From NCBI RefSeq assembly GCF_001187435.1, contig NZ_LFXA01000014.1:186001-250000 (forward strand): a DNA stretch of 64,000 nucleotides. The letters are read 5' to 3'. The position numbers were made by a program, and so were the translations under genes. The notes beneath the pieces were generated by a model that worked only from the letters and a program-made list of their open reading frames with translations, was not told the DNA's origin and ran no database searches. Source of the DNA: Streptomyces caatingaensis. Lineage in GTDB: Bacteria > Actinomycetota > Actinomycetes > Streptomycetales > Streptomycetaceae. Of this stretch, positions 15,320 to 23,845 are shown piece after piece (the first letter of the stretch is position 1; each line of letters starts with the position of its first letter).

Positions 15320-15728
15320 CGGCCCGTCGCGATCCTGGAGGCCGGCTGCTGCACCTTCCGCGGGGCCGGGGACTACGGCGGCGCGGGCTGGTACGTGGCC
15401 ATGGAACCGGACGGCGTCACCCCCCAAGCCGGATCTCGTGCGCGACGAGGACGAGCAAGTCCGTTACCTGGACGACCTCATGACCGTCTTCGAGGAGGAG
15501 GGCGTCGACACCGTCTTCTGGTTCAGCTTCGCGGGATACGCCCACCCCCACCGCCCGTCCGGCGGGCCCGACCGGGACCTCGCCTCGTACGGCATCGTCG
15601 AGGTCTACGCCGACGACGCCGAGGGGGCCGTCCCGGCGTCCGCCCGGACGTACCCCGGCATGCCCTGGGAGCCGAAGAAGGCGTTCCACGCGCTCGCCGA
15701 GCGCTACCGGCGCCCCGGCCGGCGGTGA
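15320..15728 (+). pseudogene. C-terminal fragment of a glycosidase-like protein, frameshifted
   Basis: Two consecutive frames give recognisable pieces of one protein: RPVAILEAGCCTFRGAGDYG from 15320, then from about 15426 KPDLVRDEDEQVRYLDDL, FEEEGVDTVFWFSFAGYAHP and TYPGMPWEPKKAFHALAERY up to 15728. I recall these as the C-terminal end of a family of secreted cellulase/galactanase-like hypothetical proteins of actinomycetes; the family call is from memory. The frames join at the C6 run 15420-15425, consistent with a one-base indel. The N-terminal majority is missing, so this is a remnant even if the indel is an error. Confidence 0.68.
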
Positions 15729-15731
15729 CCG

Positions 15732-16133
15732 TCAGCGGGCGGCGGTCCCCCGCAGCGCCTCCCGGGCCCGGCTCGTGACCTCCTCCGGCGCCGCGGCGAT
15801 CACCTTGTCGAGGGCCGAGCGGGACGCCCGCAGATCGGTGATCGAGCGTGTGATGCGGTCGCGTTCGCGGAGGAGGTCCATGAGGAGGCCGGGGCAGGTG
15901 GGGACGAGGCGGTCGTCCTCGTCGCGCAGACAGGGGAGGATCGTGGCGATGGTGGCCGTGGTGAGCCCGGCGGCCAGCAGACCACGGATCCGGCGGACCG
16001 TCCGGACATCGGCCTCGGCGTACTCGCGGTAGCCGCTGGGGCGGCGCTCGGGGTGGAGCAGGCCCTGGGCCTCGTAGTAGCGCAGGAGCCGTTCGTGGAC
16101 ACCGGTCCTGCGGGAGAGTTCGCCGATCCTCAC
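15732..16133 (-). CDS. MerR family transcriptional regulator
   Basis: The 133-residue protein begins RIGELSRRTGVHERLLRYYE after the GTG at 16133, which is preceded by GGAGG at the right distance; the longer open frame lacks such a site. It has the winged helix (1-70), dimer helix and a C-terminal pair of cysteines in LPCLRD and VPTCPGLL. The Cys spacing (11 between) is not that of CueR, so copper sensing is unproven. It is divergent from a multicopper oxidase gene 173 bp away, its most likely target. Confidence 0.88.
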   Translation of the reverse strand: MRIGELSRRTGVHERLLRYYEAQGLLHPERRPSGYREYAEADVRTVRRIRGLLAAGLTTATIATILPCLRDEDDRLVPTCPGLLMDLLRERDRITRSITDLRASRSALDKVIAAAPEEVTSRAREALRGTAAR

Positions 16134-16306
16134 CGCGGTCCTCCAGGCGGTCTCGACTCCGACACGGATGTCGGACTCTACGGCAGCGGGCCACGTGGCA
16201 GGAACCGCGCGGCACTTCATGGGGTCAGAGATTCGACCCCGGCCGCGCGCGATTGCCGCGCGGCCGCACCGGACAGAAAGACAGCCGCCGCTCACGGGGG
16301 AGAACC
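16134..16306. promoter_or_regulatory. Divergent promoter, merR / multicopper oxidase
   Basis: Two dyads are visible. TCCGAC (16158-16163) pairs with GTCGGA (16170-16175), with extended arms over 16155-16178. GGGGTC (16222-16227) pairs with GACCCC (16236-16241). MerR proteins bind dyads in the long spacer of the target promoter; either could be the site. GGGGGAGA precedes the oxidase start. Confidence 0.5.
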
Positions 16307-18142
16307 ATGTCCGAGACCGCCACCGTCACCGGACAGCCGCGCACGCCCGCGGCCGTCCCCACGCCCCACCTCGACCCCCTCTTCGTCCCGCCCGTCCTGC
16401 GGCCCGGCGAACAGGGCGTCGGCACCGAGCTGGAGATCCAGCTCCGCGAGGCCCTCAAGACGGTGCACAGCGAGCTGCCGCCCACGCTGGTCTGGTGCTA
16501 CGAGGGGCAGTTCCCCGGACCCACCATCGAGGTGCGGCGCGGCCGGCGCATCCGCGTCGCCTGGACGAACGGCATCGCCGGCCGCATGCCGGTCACGGCG
16601 GTGGAGGTGCCGTTCGTCCCCGGGACCGGCGCCGTGCAGGCCACCACCCGGCCCGGCCGGGAGGGCGCCACGCCGGTCCGGGCCGTCGCCGGCCTCCCCG
16701 CCTGGACGGTGACCCACGTGCACGGCGCGGTCACCGGCGGCGGCAACGACGGCTGGACGGAGAACGCCGTCCCCTACCGCGACACCCAGCTCGCCGAATA
16801 CCCCAACGCCCACCGCGCCACGGCCTGGTGGTACCACGACCACGCCATGAACATCACCCGGTGGAACGTCTTCGCCGGACTCGCCGGGATGTACCTGGTC
16901 CGCGACGACGAGGAGGACGCGCTCGGCCTGCCGTCCGGCCCGTACGAGATCCCGCTGATCGTCGCCGACCGCAACTTCGACACCGACGAGCACGGCCGCC
17001 TCACCGGCGACCTGCTCCACAAGACCCTGGACCAGGGCCCGGACCCGGAGACCGGCCGACACGTCACCTTCCCGTTCACCGGCCCGTACACCCTGGTCAA
17101 CGGCGTGCTGTGGCCGCACCTGGACGTCGAGCCGCGCTGGTACCGCTTCCGGCTGCTCAACGCCTCCAACGCCCGCACCTACGACCTGGCCCTCATCGAC
17201 GAACACGACCGCCTCCTGCCCGGCGCCGTCCAGCAGATCGGGTCGGACGGGGGACTCCTCCCGCACCCCGTACCCGTCGACTTCGGGCCCGGCCGGCCGC
17301 GGCTGACCGTCGCCCCCGCCGAACGCCTGGACCTGCTCGTCGACTTCCGCGCGCTGCGCGGGACGAGGCCGCGGCTCGTCAACGTGGCCACTGCACCGCC
17401 CGGCCGGCCCGACCCGGTCAACGACCTGCCCTTCCCCCAGGTGATGGAGTTCCGCGTGGGCAAGGAGGCGGTCGCCGACCCGTTCCGGCCGCCCCGGGTG
17501 CTCTCGCCCTCCTTCCGGCGCGTCGAGGTGGGGGAGCACGACCGGCGCCGGCTCGTCGTCATCACCGAGCCCGGCACGAAGGGCGGCGGCGGGCACCCCG
17601 AACTCTGGGAGATGGAGGAGGCCGCGGACGGTTCCGTCCCCGTCCCCTCCGACGGCGTCGTCCAACTCCGCGGAAAGGACGGGGCGCTCCGCACCTACCG
17701 GCGCACCGCGCGGGCCTTCGACGACGCCCTCGGCTTCACGGTGGCCCACGGCGACCTGGAGGCGTGGGACCTGCTGAACATCAGCCGGTTCACCCACCCC
17801 GTCCACATCCACCTCGCCGACTTCCAGCTGCTGGCGCGGCAGCCGGTCGACAGCGCCGGCTTCGACCTCGCACTCGGCGGCACCCGCGCCCCCGTCACCG
17901 TCGACACCGCCCGGCCGGTGCCCGTCGGCCCCGAGGAACAAGGCTGGAAGGACGTGTTCCGGGTGCCCGGCGGACAACTGGTCACCGTGGCCGGACGGTT
18001 CACGGGCGGGCACGGACGGTTCGTCTACCACTGCCACCTGCTGGAGCACGAGGACCTGGGCATGATGCGGCCGTTCGTCGTCATGCCGCCGGAAGTGCTG
18101 GCCCTCGGCCATCACGCGCCGGGGCAGCACCACGGCCACTGA
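16307..18142 (+). CDS. Multicopper oxidase, CotA/phenoxazinone-synthase type
   Basis: The 611-residue protein has three cupredoxin domains and all four copper motifs: THVHGAV, WWYHDHAM, HPVHIHLADF and YHCHLLEHEDLGM, whose HCHxxxHxxxxM supplies the type 1 copper with a Met axial ligand. No Tat or Sec signal is visible, so it is probably cytoplasmic, as are phenoxazinone synthase and the spore-coat laccase CotA. ATG 16307 is preceded by GGGGGAGA; the extra 18 upstream residues are Arg-rich and unlike the family. It ends with the His-rich tail HHAPGQHHGH. Divergent MerR suggests induction by metal or a redox-active compound. Confidence 0.92.
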   Translation: MSETATVTGQPRTPAAVPTPHLDPLFVPPVLRPGEQGVGTELEIQLREALKTVHSELPPTLVWCYEGQFPGPTIEVRRGRRIRVAWTNGIAGRMPVTAVEVPFVPGTGAVQATTRPGREGATPVRAVAGLPAWTVTHVHGAVTGGGNDGWTENAVPYRDTQLAEYPNAHRATAWWYHDHAMNITRWNVFAGLAGMYLVRDDEEDALGLPSGPYEIPLIVADRNFDTDEHGRLTGDLLHKTLDQGPDPETGRHVTFPFTGPYTLVNGVLWPHLDVEPRWYRFRLLNASNARTYDLALIDEHDRLLPGAVQQIGSDGGLLPHPVPVDFGPGRPRLTVAPAERLDLLVDFRALRGTRPRLVNVATAPPGRPDPVNDLPFPQVMEFRVGKEAVADPFRPPRVLSPSFRRVEVGEHDRRRLVVITEPGTKGGGGHPELWEMEEAADGSVPVPSDGVVQLRGKDGALRTYRRTARAFDDALGFTVAHGDLEAWDLLNISRFTHPVHIHLADFQLLARQPVDSAGFDLALGGTRAPVTVDTARPVPVGPEEQGWKDVFRVPGGQLVTVAGRFTGGHGRFVYHCHLLEHEDLGMMRPFVVMPPEVLALGHHAPGQHHGH

Positions 18143-18238
18143 TCCCCGCGCGGGCAACGCGCCCGCCGCACAACGACGTTGACCCCGCATGCCCCGCGTG
18201 TCAGATTCTGCGCACCGTCCCCGGAGCCAGGGAGTGCC

Positions 18239-19675
18239 ATGAGATCCGACCCGCTCGTCGAGCACCGGACCATCGAGGTCGTCCCCGACGAGGAGCGGCA
18301 CGGCTCCCCGCGGAGCCAGTTCACCCTGTGGTTCGGCGCCACGACGCAGATCACCGCGATCGTCGACGGCGCCCTGGCCGTCGTCGCGGGGGCGGACGCG
18401 CTCTGGGCGATCCCCGCGCTGCTCCTGGGCAACGTGCTGGGCGGCGCCGTCATGGCCCTGCACGCGGCCCAGGGCCCACGGCTCGGCCTGCCGCAAATGA
18501 TCTCCAGCCGGGCGCAGTTCGGGGTGTACGGCGCCGTCCTGCCCCTCGCCCTCGTCGTCCTGATGTACCTCGGCTTCGCGGCCACCGGCAGCGTGCTGGC
18601 GGGCCAGGCGGTCAGCAGGCTGCTGCACCTCGGGAACACCACCGCCGGCATCCTGGTCTTCGGCGCCCTGACCGCCGTGGTGGCCGTGACCGGCTACCGG
18701 GTCATCCACATCGCCGGCCGGATCGCCACCGTCGTGGGCACCGCCGGCCTCGCCTACCTGACGGCCGCCCTCTTCGTCCGCCACGACGTGCCCGCGCACG
18801 TGGGGGAGAAGCCCTTCGGAGCGGCCACGTTCCTGCCGGCCGTCGCCCTCGGGGCCGGCTGGCAGCTGACCTTCGGGCCGTACGTGGCCGACTACGCGCG
18901 CTACCTGCCCAGGGACACCAGCGCCCGGGCGGCGTTCTGGTCCGTCTTCGCCGGCAGCGTCGCCGGCTCGCAGTGGGCCATGACGCTCGGCGCCCTGATC
19001 GCCGCCGTCGCCGGCGACGCCTTCCTGTCCGACCAGGTGGGCTTCGTGGGGGACCTCGCCGGGCCGGCGGCCGCGGCCCTCCCCGTCCTCCTGGTGATCG
19101 TGACCGGCAAGCTCACCGTGAACTGCCTCAACGCGTAGGGCGGTTTCATGTCCCTGCTGACCGCCGTCACCGCGTTCACCGGCCGCTCCGCCGTCGCCCC
19201 CGCCGCACGCGCCGCGTGCATCACCGCCTTCACCGCCGTCGCCGTGCTCATCGCGACCCTGGCGAGCGCGGACTTCCTCGACACCTTCAAGAACTTCGTC
19301 CTGCTGCTCCTGACCGTCTTCACGCCGTGGAGCGCCATCAACCTCACCGACTACTACCTGATCTCCCGCGAGCGGGTGGACACCGCCGCCCTCCACGACC
19401 CCGACGGCCGTTACGGGCGCTGGAACGGCATGGCGCTCTCCTGCTACGCCCTGGGGGTGCTCGCGCAGGTCCCGTTCCTGTCCCAGAAGCTCTACACCGG
19501 CCCGGTGACCGGGTGGCTCGGCGGCGCGGACGTCTCGTGGATCGTCGGGCTCGTCGTCACCGGCGTCGTCTACTACGCGTGGGCGCGGCGGCGGCCGGCG
19601 CGGACGCCCGGGGCGGCGGCCTACTCCTCGTCCCCCGCTCCGGAGGCGCCCTCGTCGGAGGCGGCGTCCTCGTAG
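18239..19675 (+). pseudogene. NCS1 (purine/cytosine) permease interrupted by in-frame TAG
   Basis: From ATG 18239 (GGGAG upstream) the frame encodes an NCS1 nucleobase transporter: QFTLWFGATTQITAI, a helix run, then GKLTVNCLNA. TAG at 19136-19138 replaces what is normally the Tyr of NAYGGF, and the same frame continues GGFMSLLTAVTAFTG through four more helices to 19675. Codon 300 of 478 plus stop is therefore amber. The rest is intact, which suggests a recent mutation, a sequencing error (TAC to TAG) or read-through. The 3' end overlaps the convergent PhnB-like gene by about 55 bp. Confidence 0.82.
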
Positions 19676-20133
19676 GCGGCCTCCAGCGCCGCGATGTCGA
19701 TCTTCGTCATCCCGAGCATGGCCTGCATCACGCGGTCCGACTTCACGGGATCGGGATCGCTCAGCAGGTCGGTGAGGGTCCTGGGGATGATCTGCCAGGA
19801 GAGGCCGTAGCGGTCCTTGAGCCAGCCGCACGGCCCTTCCTCGCCGCCCGCCCCGAGCTTCTCCCACAGCTCGTCCACCTCCTTCTGCGACGTGCAGTCC
19901 ACATAGAGGGAGACGGCCTCGTTGAACGTGAACTGCGGACCGCCGTTGAGCGCGATGAACTGCTGTCCGGCGAGCTCGAAGGTGACCGTCATGACCGTCC
20001 CCGGCTCTCCCGGGCCCGCCTCCCCGTAGCGCTGCACGTGGACGATCCGGGAGTCCGGGAAGAGGGACGTGTAGTGCTCGGCGGCCTCCTCGGCCCGGTC
20101 GTCGAACCACAGGAACGGGCTGATCTTCTGCAT
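19621..20133 (-). CDS. VOC family protein, PhnB / 3-demethylubiquinone methyltransferase-like
   Basis: The 170-residue protein begins MQKISPFLWFDDRAEEAAEH, the standard start of the PhnB-like glyoxalase/VOC family, and carries FIALNGGP and CGWLKDRYGLSWQI. ATG 20133 is preceded by AGGAGG, so the 18 further upstream residues are dropped. These proteins are small metal-linked folds whose reaction is generally unknown despite the methyltransferase label. An acidic Ser/Ala/Glu tail overlaps the end of the permease gene. Confidence 0.88.
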   Translation of the reverse strand: MQKISPFLWFDDRAEEAAEHYTSLFPDSRIVHVQRYGEAGPGEPGTVMTVTFELAGQQFIALNGGPQFTFNEAVSLYVDCTSQKEVDELWEKLGAGGEEGPCGWLKDRYGLSWQIIPRTLTDLLSDPDPVKSDRVMQAMLGMTKIDIAALEAAYEDAASDEGASGAGDEE

Positions 20134-20721
20134 GGCGCGGCCTCCTGACACTCGCCTGACAATCCGGGACGAAGCAGTGGAATCCACTGCCGATCGGGCT
20201 CATCGGACACGGCCCGGCCGCTACTCTGCCCGCGCCCCCGCGCCCGCACGCGCGGATCACCCGGACGGCCCCGGCCGCGCCCCGCCGGTGATGTGAGATG
20301 AGTCATCCACCGGCCGGAATTCAGTGAAAGGCTTTTTCCGTTCCGGGGGAATCCGTCGGCGGAAAAACCCTTTCGGTCCGGTGTCCCGGCCTCGGCGGGC
20401 CCGTTGGTGGCGCTGCGTAGCCGTCCGCCGGAGCCGCGGCCGGGTGACCTGCGATCTTGCGGCGGGGGGTCACTTAGCGTGAGTCTTTGAAAATGTCAAT
20501 TCCCCTCAAACTCTTGACGACATACTGACGCTGCTTTCACCATTCCGATCAGGACTTGTCAGATACCGCGGGTAAGTCCTCCCCCCTCCCCGTACAACTC
20601 CTAGATCACTCCTACCTTCCGACCCCCAGGCCGGCCGGCGCCGCCGGACGTGCCGAGTGCCGGGCGCGGTCCCCCACGGACCGGACCCGGTCCTGCCCCC
20701 ACCAACGAAGGCAAGACATTC
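20134..20721 (+). promoter_or_regulatory. Long leader/promoter region of the amino-acid permease, with hairpin
   Basis: This 588-bp gene-free gap holds two divergent promoters. At 20327-20340 and 20360-20373 a 14-bp stem with one mismatch (CTTTTTCCG against CGGAAAAACC) encloses a 19-nt loop. An AT-richer stretch at 20470-20550 contains TTGACG near 20513 and is the best promoter area for the rightward permease gene. I do not recognise a known riboswitch. The hairpin could be an operator or a terminator for a short upstream transcript. Confidence 0.5.
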
Positions 20722-22209
20722 ATGAGTGACCGCACTCTCACCGCGGCCGGCGCCGCGACCGACGCGCCGGCCCCGGCCACGGCGTCCGCCCACGTGGACG
20801 CCGGCGACGCGGGCTACAGCAAGGACCTCAAGTCCCGCCACATCAACATGATCGCGATCGGTGGCGCCATCGGCACCGGCCTCTTCCTCGGCGCCGGAGG
20901 CCGCCTCGCCCACGCGGGACCCTCCCTCTTCATCGCCTACGCCGCCTGCGGCCTCTTCGCCTTCTTCGTCGTCCGGGCACTCGGCGAGCTCGTCCTCTAC
21001 CGCCCCTCCTCCGGCGCCTTCGTCTCCTACGCCCGTGAGTTCATGGGCGAGAAGGGCGCCTTCACGGCGGGCTGGCTCTACTTCCTCAACTGGGCCACCA
21101 CCGGTATCGCCGACATCACCGCCGTCGCCACGTACACCCACTACTGGGGCATGTTCAGCGACATCCCGCAGTGGATCCTCGCGCTGATCGCCCTCGCGGT
21201 CGTCCTCACCGTGAACCTCATCTCCGTGAAGTACTTCGGCGAGATGGAGTTCTGGTTCGCGATCATCAAGGTCGGCGCCCTCGTGGTCTTCATGGGCATC
21301 GGCATCTTCCTGCTCGCCACCCAGCACCACGTCGGCGACTCCGCCCCGGGCCTGGGCAACATCCTCGACCACGGCGGGATCTTCCCGAGCGGTGTCATGC
21401 CGATGCTGCTCGTCATCCAGGGCGTCGTCTTCGCCTACGCCTCCGTCGAGCTCTGCGGCGTCGCCGCCGGCGAGACCAGGAACCCCGAGAAGATCATGCC
21501 CAAGGCGATCAACTCGATCATGTGGCGCGTCGGCATCTTCTACGTCGGCTCGGTCGTCCTGCTGGCGCTGCTCCTGCCCTACACCGCCTACAGCGGCGAC
21601 GAGAGCCCCTTCGTCACCGTCCTGTCGAAGATCGGCGTCCCGTACGCGGCCGGCGTGATGAACCTCGTCGTCCTCACCGCCGCGCTCTCCAGCCTCAACT
21701 CCGGCCTCTACTCCACCGGCCGCATCCTGCGCTCGATGGCCATGTCGGGCTCCGCGCCCCGCTTCACCGGCCGGATGAACAAGGGCCAGGTGCCCTACGG
21801 CGGCATCCTGCTCACCGCGTTCTTCTGCGTCCTGGGCGTCGGGCTGAACTTCGTCGTCCCGAAGGACGCCTTCGAGATCGTCCTGAACTTCGCCGCGATC
21901 GGCATCATCGGCACCTGGGGCATGATCATGGTCTGCTCCCTGCTGTTCTGGCGCCGCTCCCGCGACGGCCGGGTCACCCGCCCCGGCTACCGGCTCCCCT
22001 GGGCCCCGTACACCCAGATCGTCACCCTGGCCTTCCTGGCCGGCGTGCTCGGCCTGATGGCGGCCGACGACGGCCCCGGCCGCACCACCGTCCTGTGCCT
22101 CCCGCTGATCGTGGCGGCCCTGACCGGCGGCTGGTTCCTCGTCCGTGGCCGCGTCGAGCGCGTGCGCCGCGAGGCGGAGCTCCTGCGCGCGGGCGGCGCC
22201 GAGGGGTAA
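20722..22209 (+). CDS. Amino acid permease, AAT family (AnsP/GABA-permease-like)
   Basis: The 495-residue protein has twelve predicted helices and the APC-superfamily start LKSRHINMIAIGGAIGTGLF, followed by ELVLYRPSSGAFVSYAREFM. AGETRNPEKIMPKAINSI after helix 6 is typical of the AAT branch. It most resembles L-asparagine/aromatic/GABA proton symporters. ATG 20722 follows GAAGG. The first 40 residues are an Ala/Pro-rich cytoplasmic extension. It is a single-gene unit between a long leader and a strong terminator. Confidence 0.92.
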   Translation: MSDRTLTAAGAATDAPAPATASAHVDAGDAGYSKDLKSRHINMIAIGGAIGTGLFLGAGGRLAHAGPSLFIAYAACGLFAFFVVRALGELVLYRPSSGAFVSYAREFMGEKGAFTAGWLYFLNWATTGIADITAVATYTHYWGMFSDIPQWILALIALAVVLTVNLISVKYFGEMEFWFAIIKVGALVVFMGIGIFLLATQHHVGDSAPGLGNILDHGGIFPSGVMPMLLVIQGVVFAYASVELCGVAAGETRNPEKIMPKAINSIMWRVGIFYVGSVVLLALLLPYTAYSGDESPFVTVLSKIGVPYAAGVMNLVVLTAALSSLNSGLYSTGRILRSMAMSGSAPRFTGRMNKGQVPYGGILLTAFFCVLGVGLNFVVPKDAFEIVLNFAAIGIIGTWGMIMVCSLLFWRRSRDGRVTRPGYRLPWAPYTQIVTLAFLAGVLGLMAADDGPGRTTVLCLPLIVAALTGGWFLVRGRVERVRREAELLRAGGAEG

Positions 22210-22231
22210 GCCCCCTCCTCCCGCCCGGCCC

Positions 22232-22279
22232 ACGACGGATGCCGCGGCCCCTCCCCGGGGGGGCCGCGGCATCCGTCGT
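22232..22279 (+). terminator. Perfect 20-bp stem terminator after the permease
   Basis: Arms 22232-22251 and 22260-22279 are exact reverse complements with an 8-nt loop, followed by a T/C-rich tract. It begins 22 bases past the permease stop and is one of the strongest hairpins in the window. Confidence 0.88.
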
Positions 22280-22459
22280 TCCTCTCCTCCCCGTTCCTCC
22301 CTGTTCCTCCCTGTTCCTCTCCGATCCTCTCGAATGCGACAACGGCGCGTAGCGTCCGGCGGGCCCCGAGTGACGCCCGGACCGCCCGCGTGTGAGGCCG
22401 GGCATAGGGCGTACATCACTTACTGCGCGGCTTAGTGAAGTACGGCCGCACGCCCGCGC

Positions 22460-22630
22460 GGATTTCCCGGGGCGACGGCCCGCCGGAACGGTCCCCGGTA
22501 GTAGGTCACAGTCCTTGTCAGGCGTTTTCGGCGCCGCTAACAATTACCGGGTCGCTGGGCGCCGTCGGATTACGGCGCTCCTTTCGTGCCGGGTTTCCGG
22601 CGCGGTGCGACTCCGCGATTGGGAAGAGGT
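22460..22630 (+). ncRNA. Candidate ydaO-type (c-di-AMP) riboswitch, copy 1
   Basis: The transcribed leader before the SLT gene holds GCGCCGCTAACAATTACC, GGGTCGCTGGGCGCCG and several short helices. It closely matches the leader at 24735-24900. From literature knowledge, Streptomyces rpf and SLT/NlpC cell-wall hydrolase genes lie behind ydaO-yuaA (c-di-AMP) riboswitches with CGCTAAC and GGGUCGCUGGG segments, where c-di-AMP lowers expression. I assign it by that resemblance; boundaries are approximate. Confidence 0.72.
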
Positions 22631-22641
22631 TCTTCTTCAGC

Positions 22642-23328
22642 ATGCGTTCCACTCACTCCGGCTATACCCGTCTGTCCAAGGTCCACAAGATCTCCGCCGC
22701 CGGTCTCGGTGCCGCCGGTGCGGCCGCCGTGGCGTTCGCGGTGGTCTCCGGTGGTCCGGCCGCAGCCGACGTGCAGTCGGTGGGCGTGAAGCCGGTGGCG
22801 TTCGACGCCAAGGCGTTCACGGCCGACGGTGACCAGGGCGAGCTGGCGAAGCAGTCGGACCAGGCCGCAGCGCAGGCGAAGGCCCAGGTCCAGCAGAAGG
22901 CCGACCGGACGAAGGCGGACAAGGAGCGCGCCGGGAAGCAGGCCGCGAGCCGGTCCACCGACCGTCAGCCGCTGAAGGCCGCCGAGGCCCCGGCGCCCAA
23001 GACCTACGCCGACGACCTGGACGGGTGGATCAACCAGGCGCTGGACATCATGCGGGCCAAGGGGATCCCGGGTTCGTACGAGGGCATCAAGCGCAACATC
23101 ATGCGGGAGTCGACGGGCAACCCGCAGGCGGTCAACGACTGGGATGTCAACGCGGTCAACGGTGTGCCGTCGAAGGGTCTGCTGCAGATCATCGACCCGA
23201 CGTTCAAGGCGTTCCACGTGGACGGTACGTCCTGGGACATCTACGACCCGGTCGCCAACATCGTCGCGTCCTGCAACTACGCCGCCAAGACCTACGGCTC
23301 CATGGACAACGTCAACTCGGCGTACTGA
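22642..23328 (+). CDS. Secreted transglycosylase SLT-domain protein (cell-wall hydrolase), copy 1
   Basis: The 228-residue precursor has a long n-region, a hydrophobic segment near 19-45 (ISAAGLGAAGAAAVAFAVVS) and cleavage after AAAD. A charged Gln/Lys/Ala linker (about 70-115) is followed by a lytic-transglycosylase SLT domain: IKRNIMRESTGNPQAVND carries the catalytic Glu, GVPSKGLLQIIDPTF the second SLT motif. It cleaves peptidoglycan glycan strands; Streptomyces homologues (Swl proteins) act in germination and growth. ATG 22642 sits 3' of the riboswitch-like leader. Confidence 0.9.
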   Translation: MRSTHSGYTRLSKVHKISAAGLGAAGAAAVAFAVVSGGPAAADVQSVGVKPVAFDAKAFTADGDQGELAKQSDQAAAQAKAQVQQKADRTKADKERAGKQAASRSTDRQPLKAAEAPAPKTYADDLDGWINQALDIMRAKGIPGSYEGIKRNIMRESTGNPQAVNDWDVNAVNGVPSKGLLQIIDPTFKAFHVDGTSWDIYDPVANIVASCNYAAKTYGSMDNVNSAY

Positions 23329-23344
23329 TCCGTCACGCACCGCA

Positions 23345-23381
23345 GAGGGCGGTGGCCTCCCCGGTGGGGGCCACCGCCCTC
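23345..23381 (+). terminator. Hairpin after SLT gene copy 1
   Basis: A perfect 13-bp stem joins 23345-23357 with 23369-23381 through an 11-nt loop, 17 nt after the stop codon. It separates the SLT unit from the next small gene. Confidence 0.8.
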
Positions 23382-23466
23382 CGTGCGTTCCGGCACGGGC
23401 CGTCGGGTAACGTGCGGAACACCAAATGATCTTCGAACTTCCCGTGAAGGGTGGGGCGCGCTTCCC

Positions 23467-23808
23467 ATGATCCGGACGCTCTTCTGCATCGCCGTGACCC
23501 AGGAGTTCTTCAACGCCGGTGACGAGGAACGCGCCTCCGTGATGGAGGCCATCCCCGGCGCCTTCGCCGACCTCGCCGGGCGCTTCGGCGCCACCGTGCT
23601 GGGCACCTTCGACGACGACCGCCTGATGGTCGGCGCCTCCGCCGGCTGGCCGTGGACCTCGTACATCCTCGCGGACGTGCCCGACCTGGCCGCCGTGGAG
23701 GGCATCTGCGGCATCGTCCGCGAGACACCCGTCGGCGAGCGGCGGCTGTGGAAGTACCTGCGCATCGAGGCGCGGACGGGCCGGCGGCTGTTCTTCGGCA
23801 ATGCCTGA
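23467..23808 (+). CDS. Small cytoplasmic protein, IacB-like
   Basis: The 113-residue product begins MIRTLFCIAVTQEFFNAG and has a conserved GTFDDDRLMVGASAGWPWTS segment and an Arg-rich C-terminus. It resembles from memory the small uncharacterised protein annotated IacB in indole-3-acetate degradation loci, where an SDR (IacE) is also present. The next gene here is an SDR, which fits, but no other iac gene is visible, so the pathway is not supported. ATG 23467 has no strong ribosome site. No membrane segment or signal peptide. Confidence 0.65.
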   Translation: MIRTLFCIAVTQEFFNAGDEERASVMEAIPGAFADLAGRFGATVLGTFDDDRLMVGASAGWPWTSYILADVPDLAAVEGICGIVRETPVGERRLWKYLRIEARTGRRLFFGNA

Positions 23809-23845
23809 GCGGACCGTCCCCGAGCGGGAGGAAAGGACGCGCACG

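Larger units (their letters stand above)
22388..23330 (+). repeat. Direct repeat copy 1: promoter, leader and SLT gene
   Basis: This block recurs at 24659-25672, start to start 2271 bp apart. The upstream boundary is CGTGTGAGGCCGGGCATAGG in both. The leader is nearly identical from about 22495 and the gene 3' half is almost base-identical, while the middle (Ala/Lys linker) and the early leader differ. It indicates a duplication with later divergence or gene conversion of the ends. Confidence 0.85.

Noticed and set aside
16292..20260. 1322-codon minus-strand and 1326-codon plus-strand frames
   Set aside because: They run through several real genes in other frames and give Gly/Arg/Asp or Arg/Pro repeats typical of high-GC shadows.
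22022..22543. Minus-strand frame over the terminator and riboswitch leader
   Set aside because: Spans a perfect terminator stem and a leader; no ribosome site or family.
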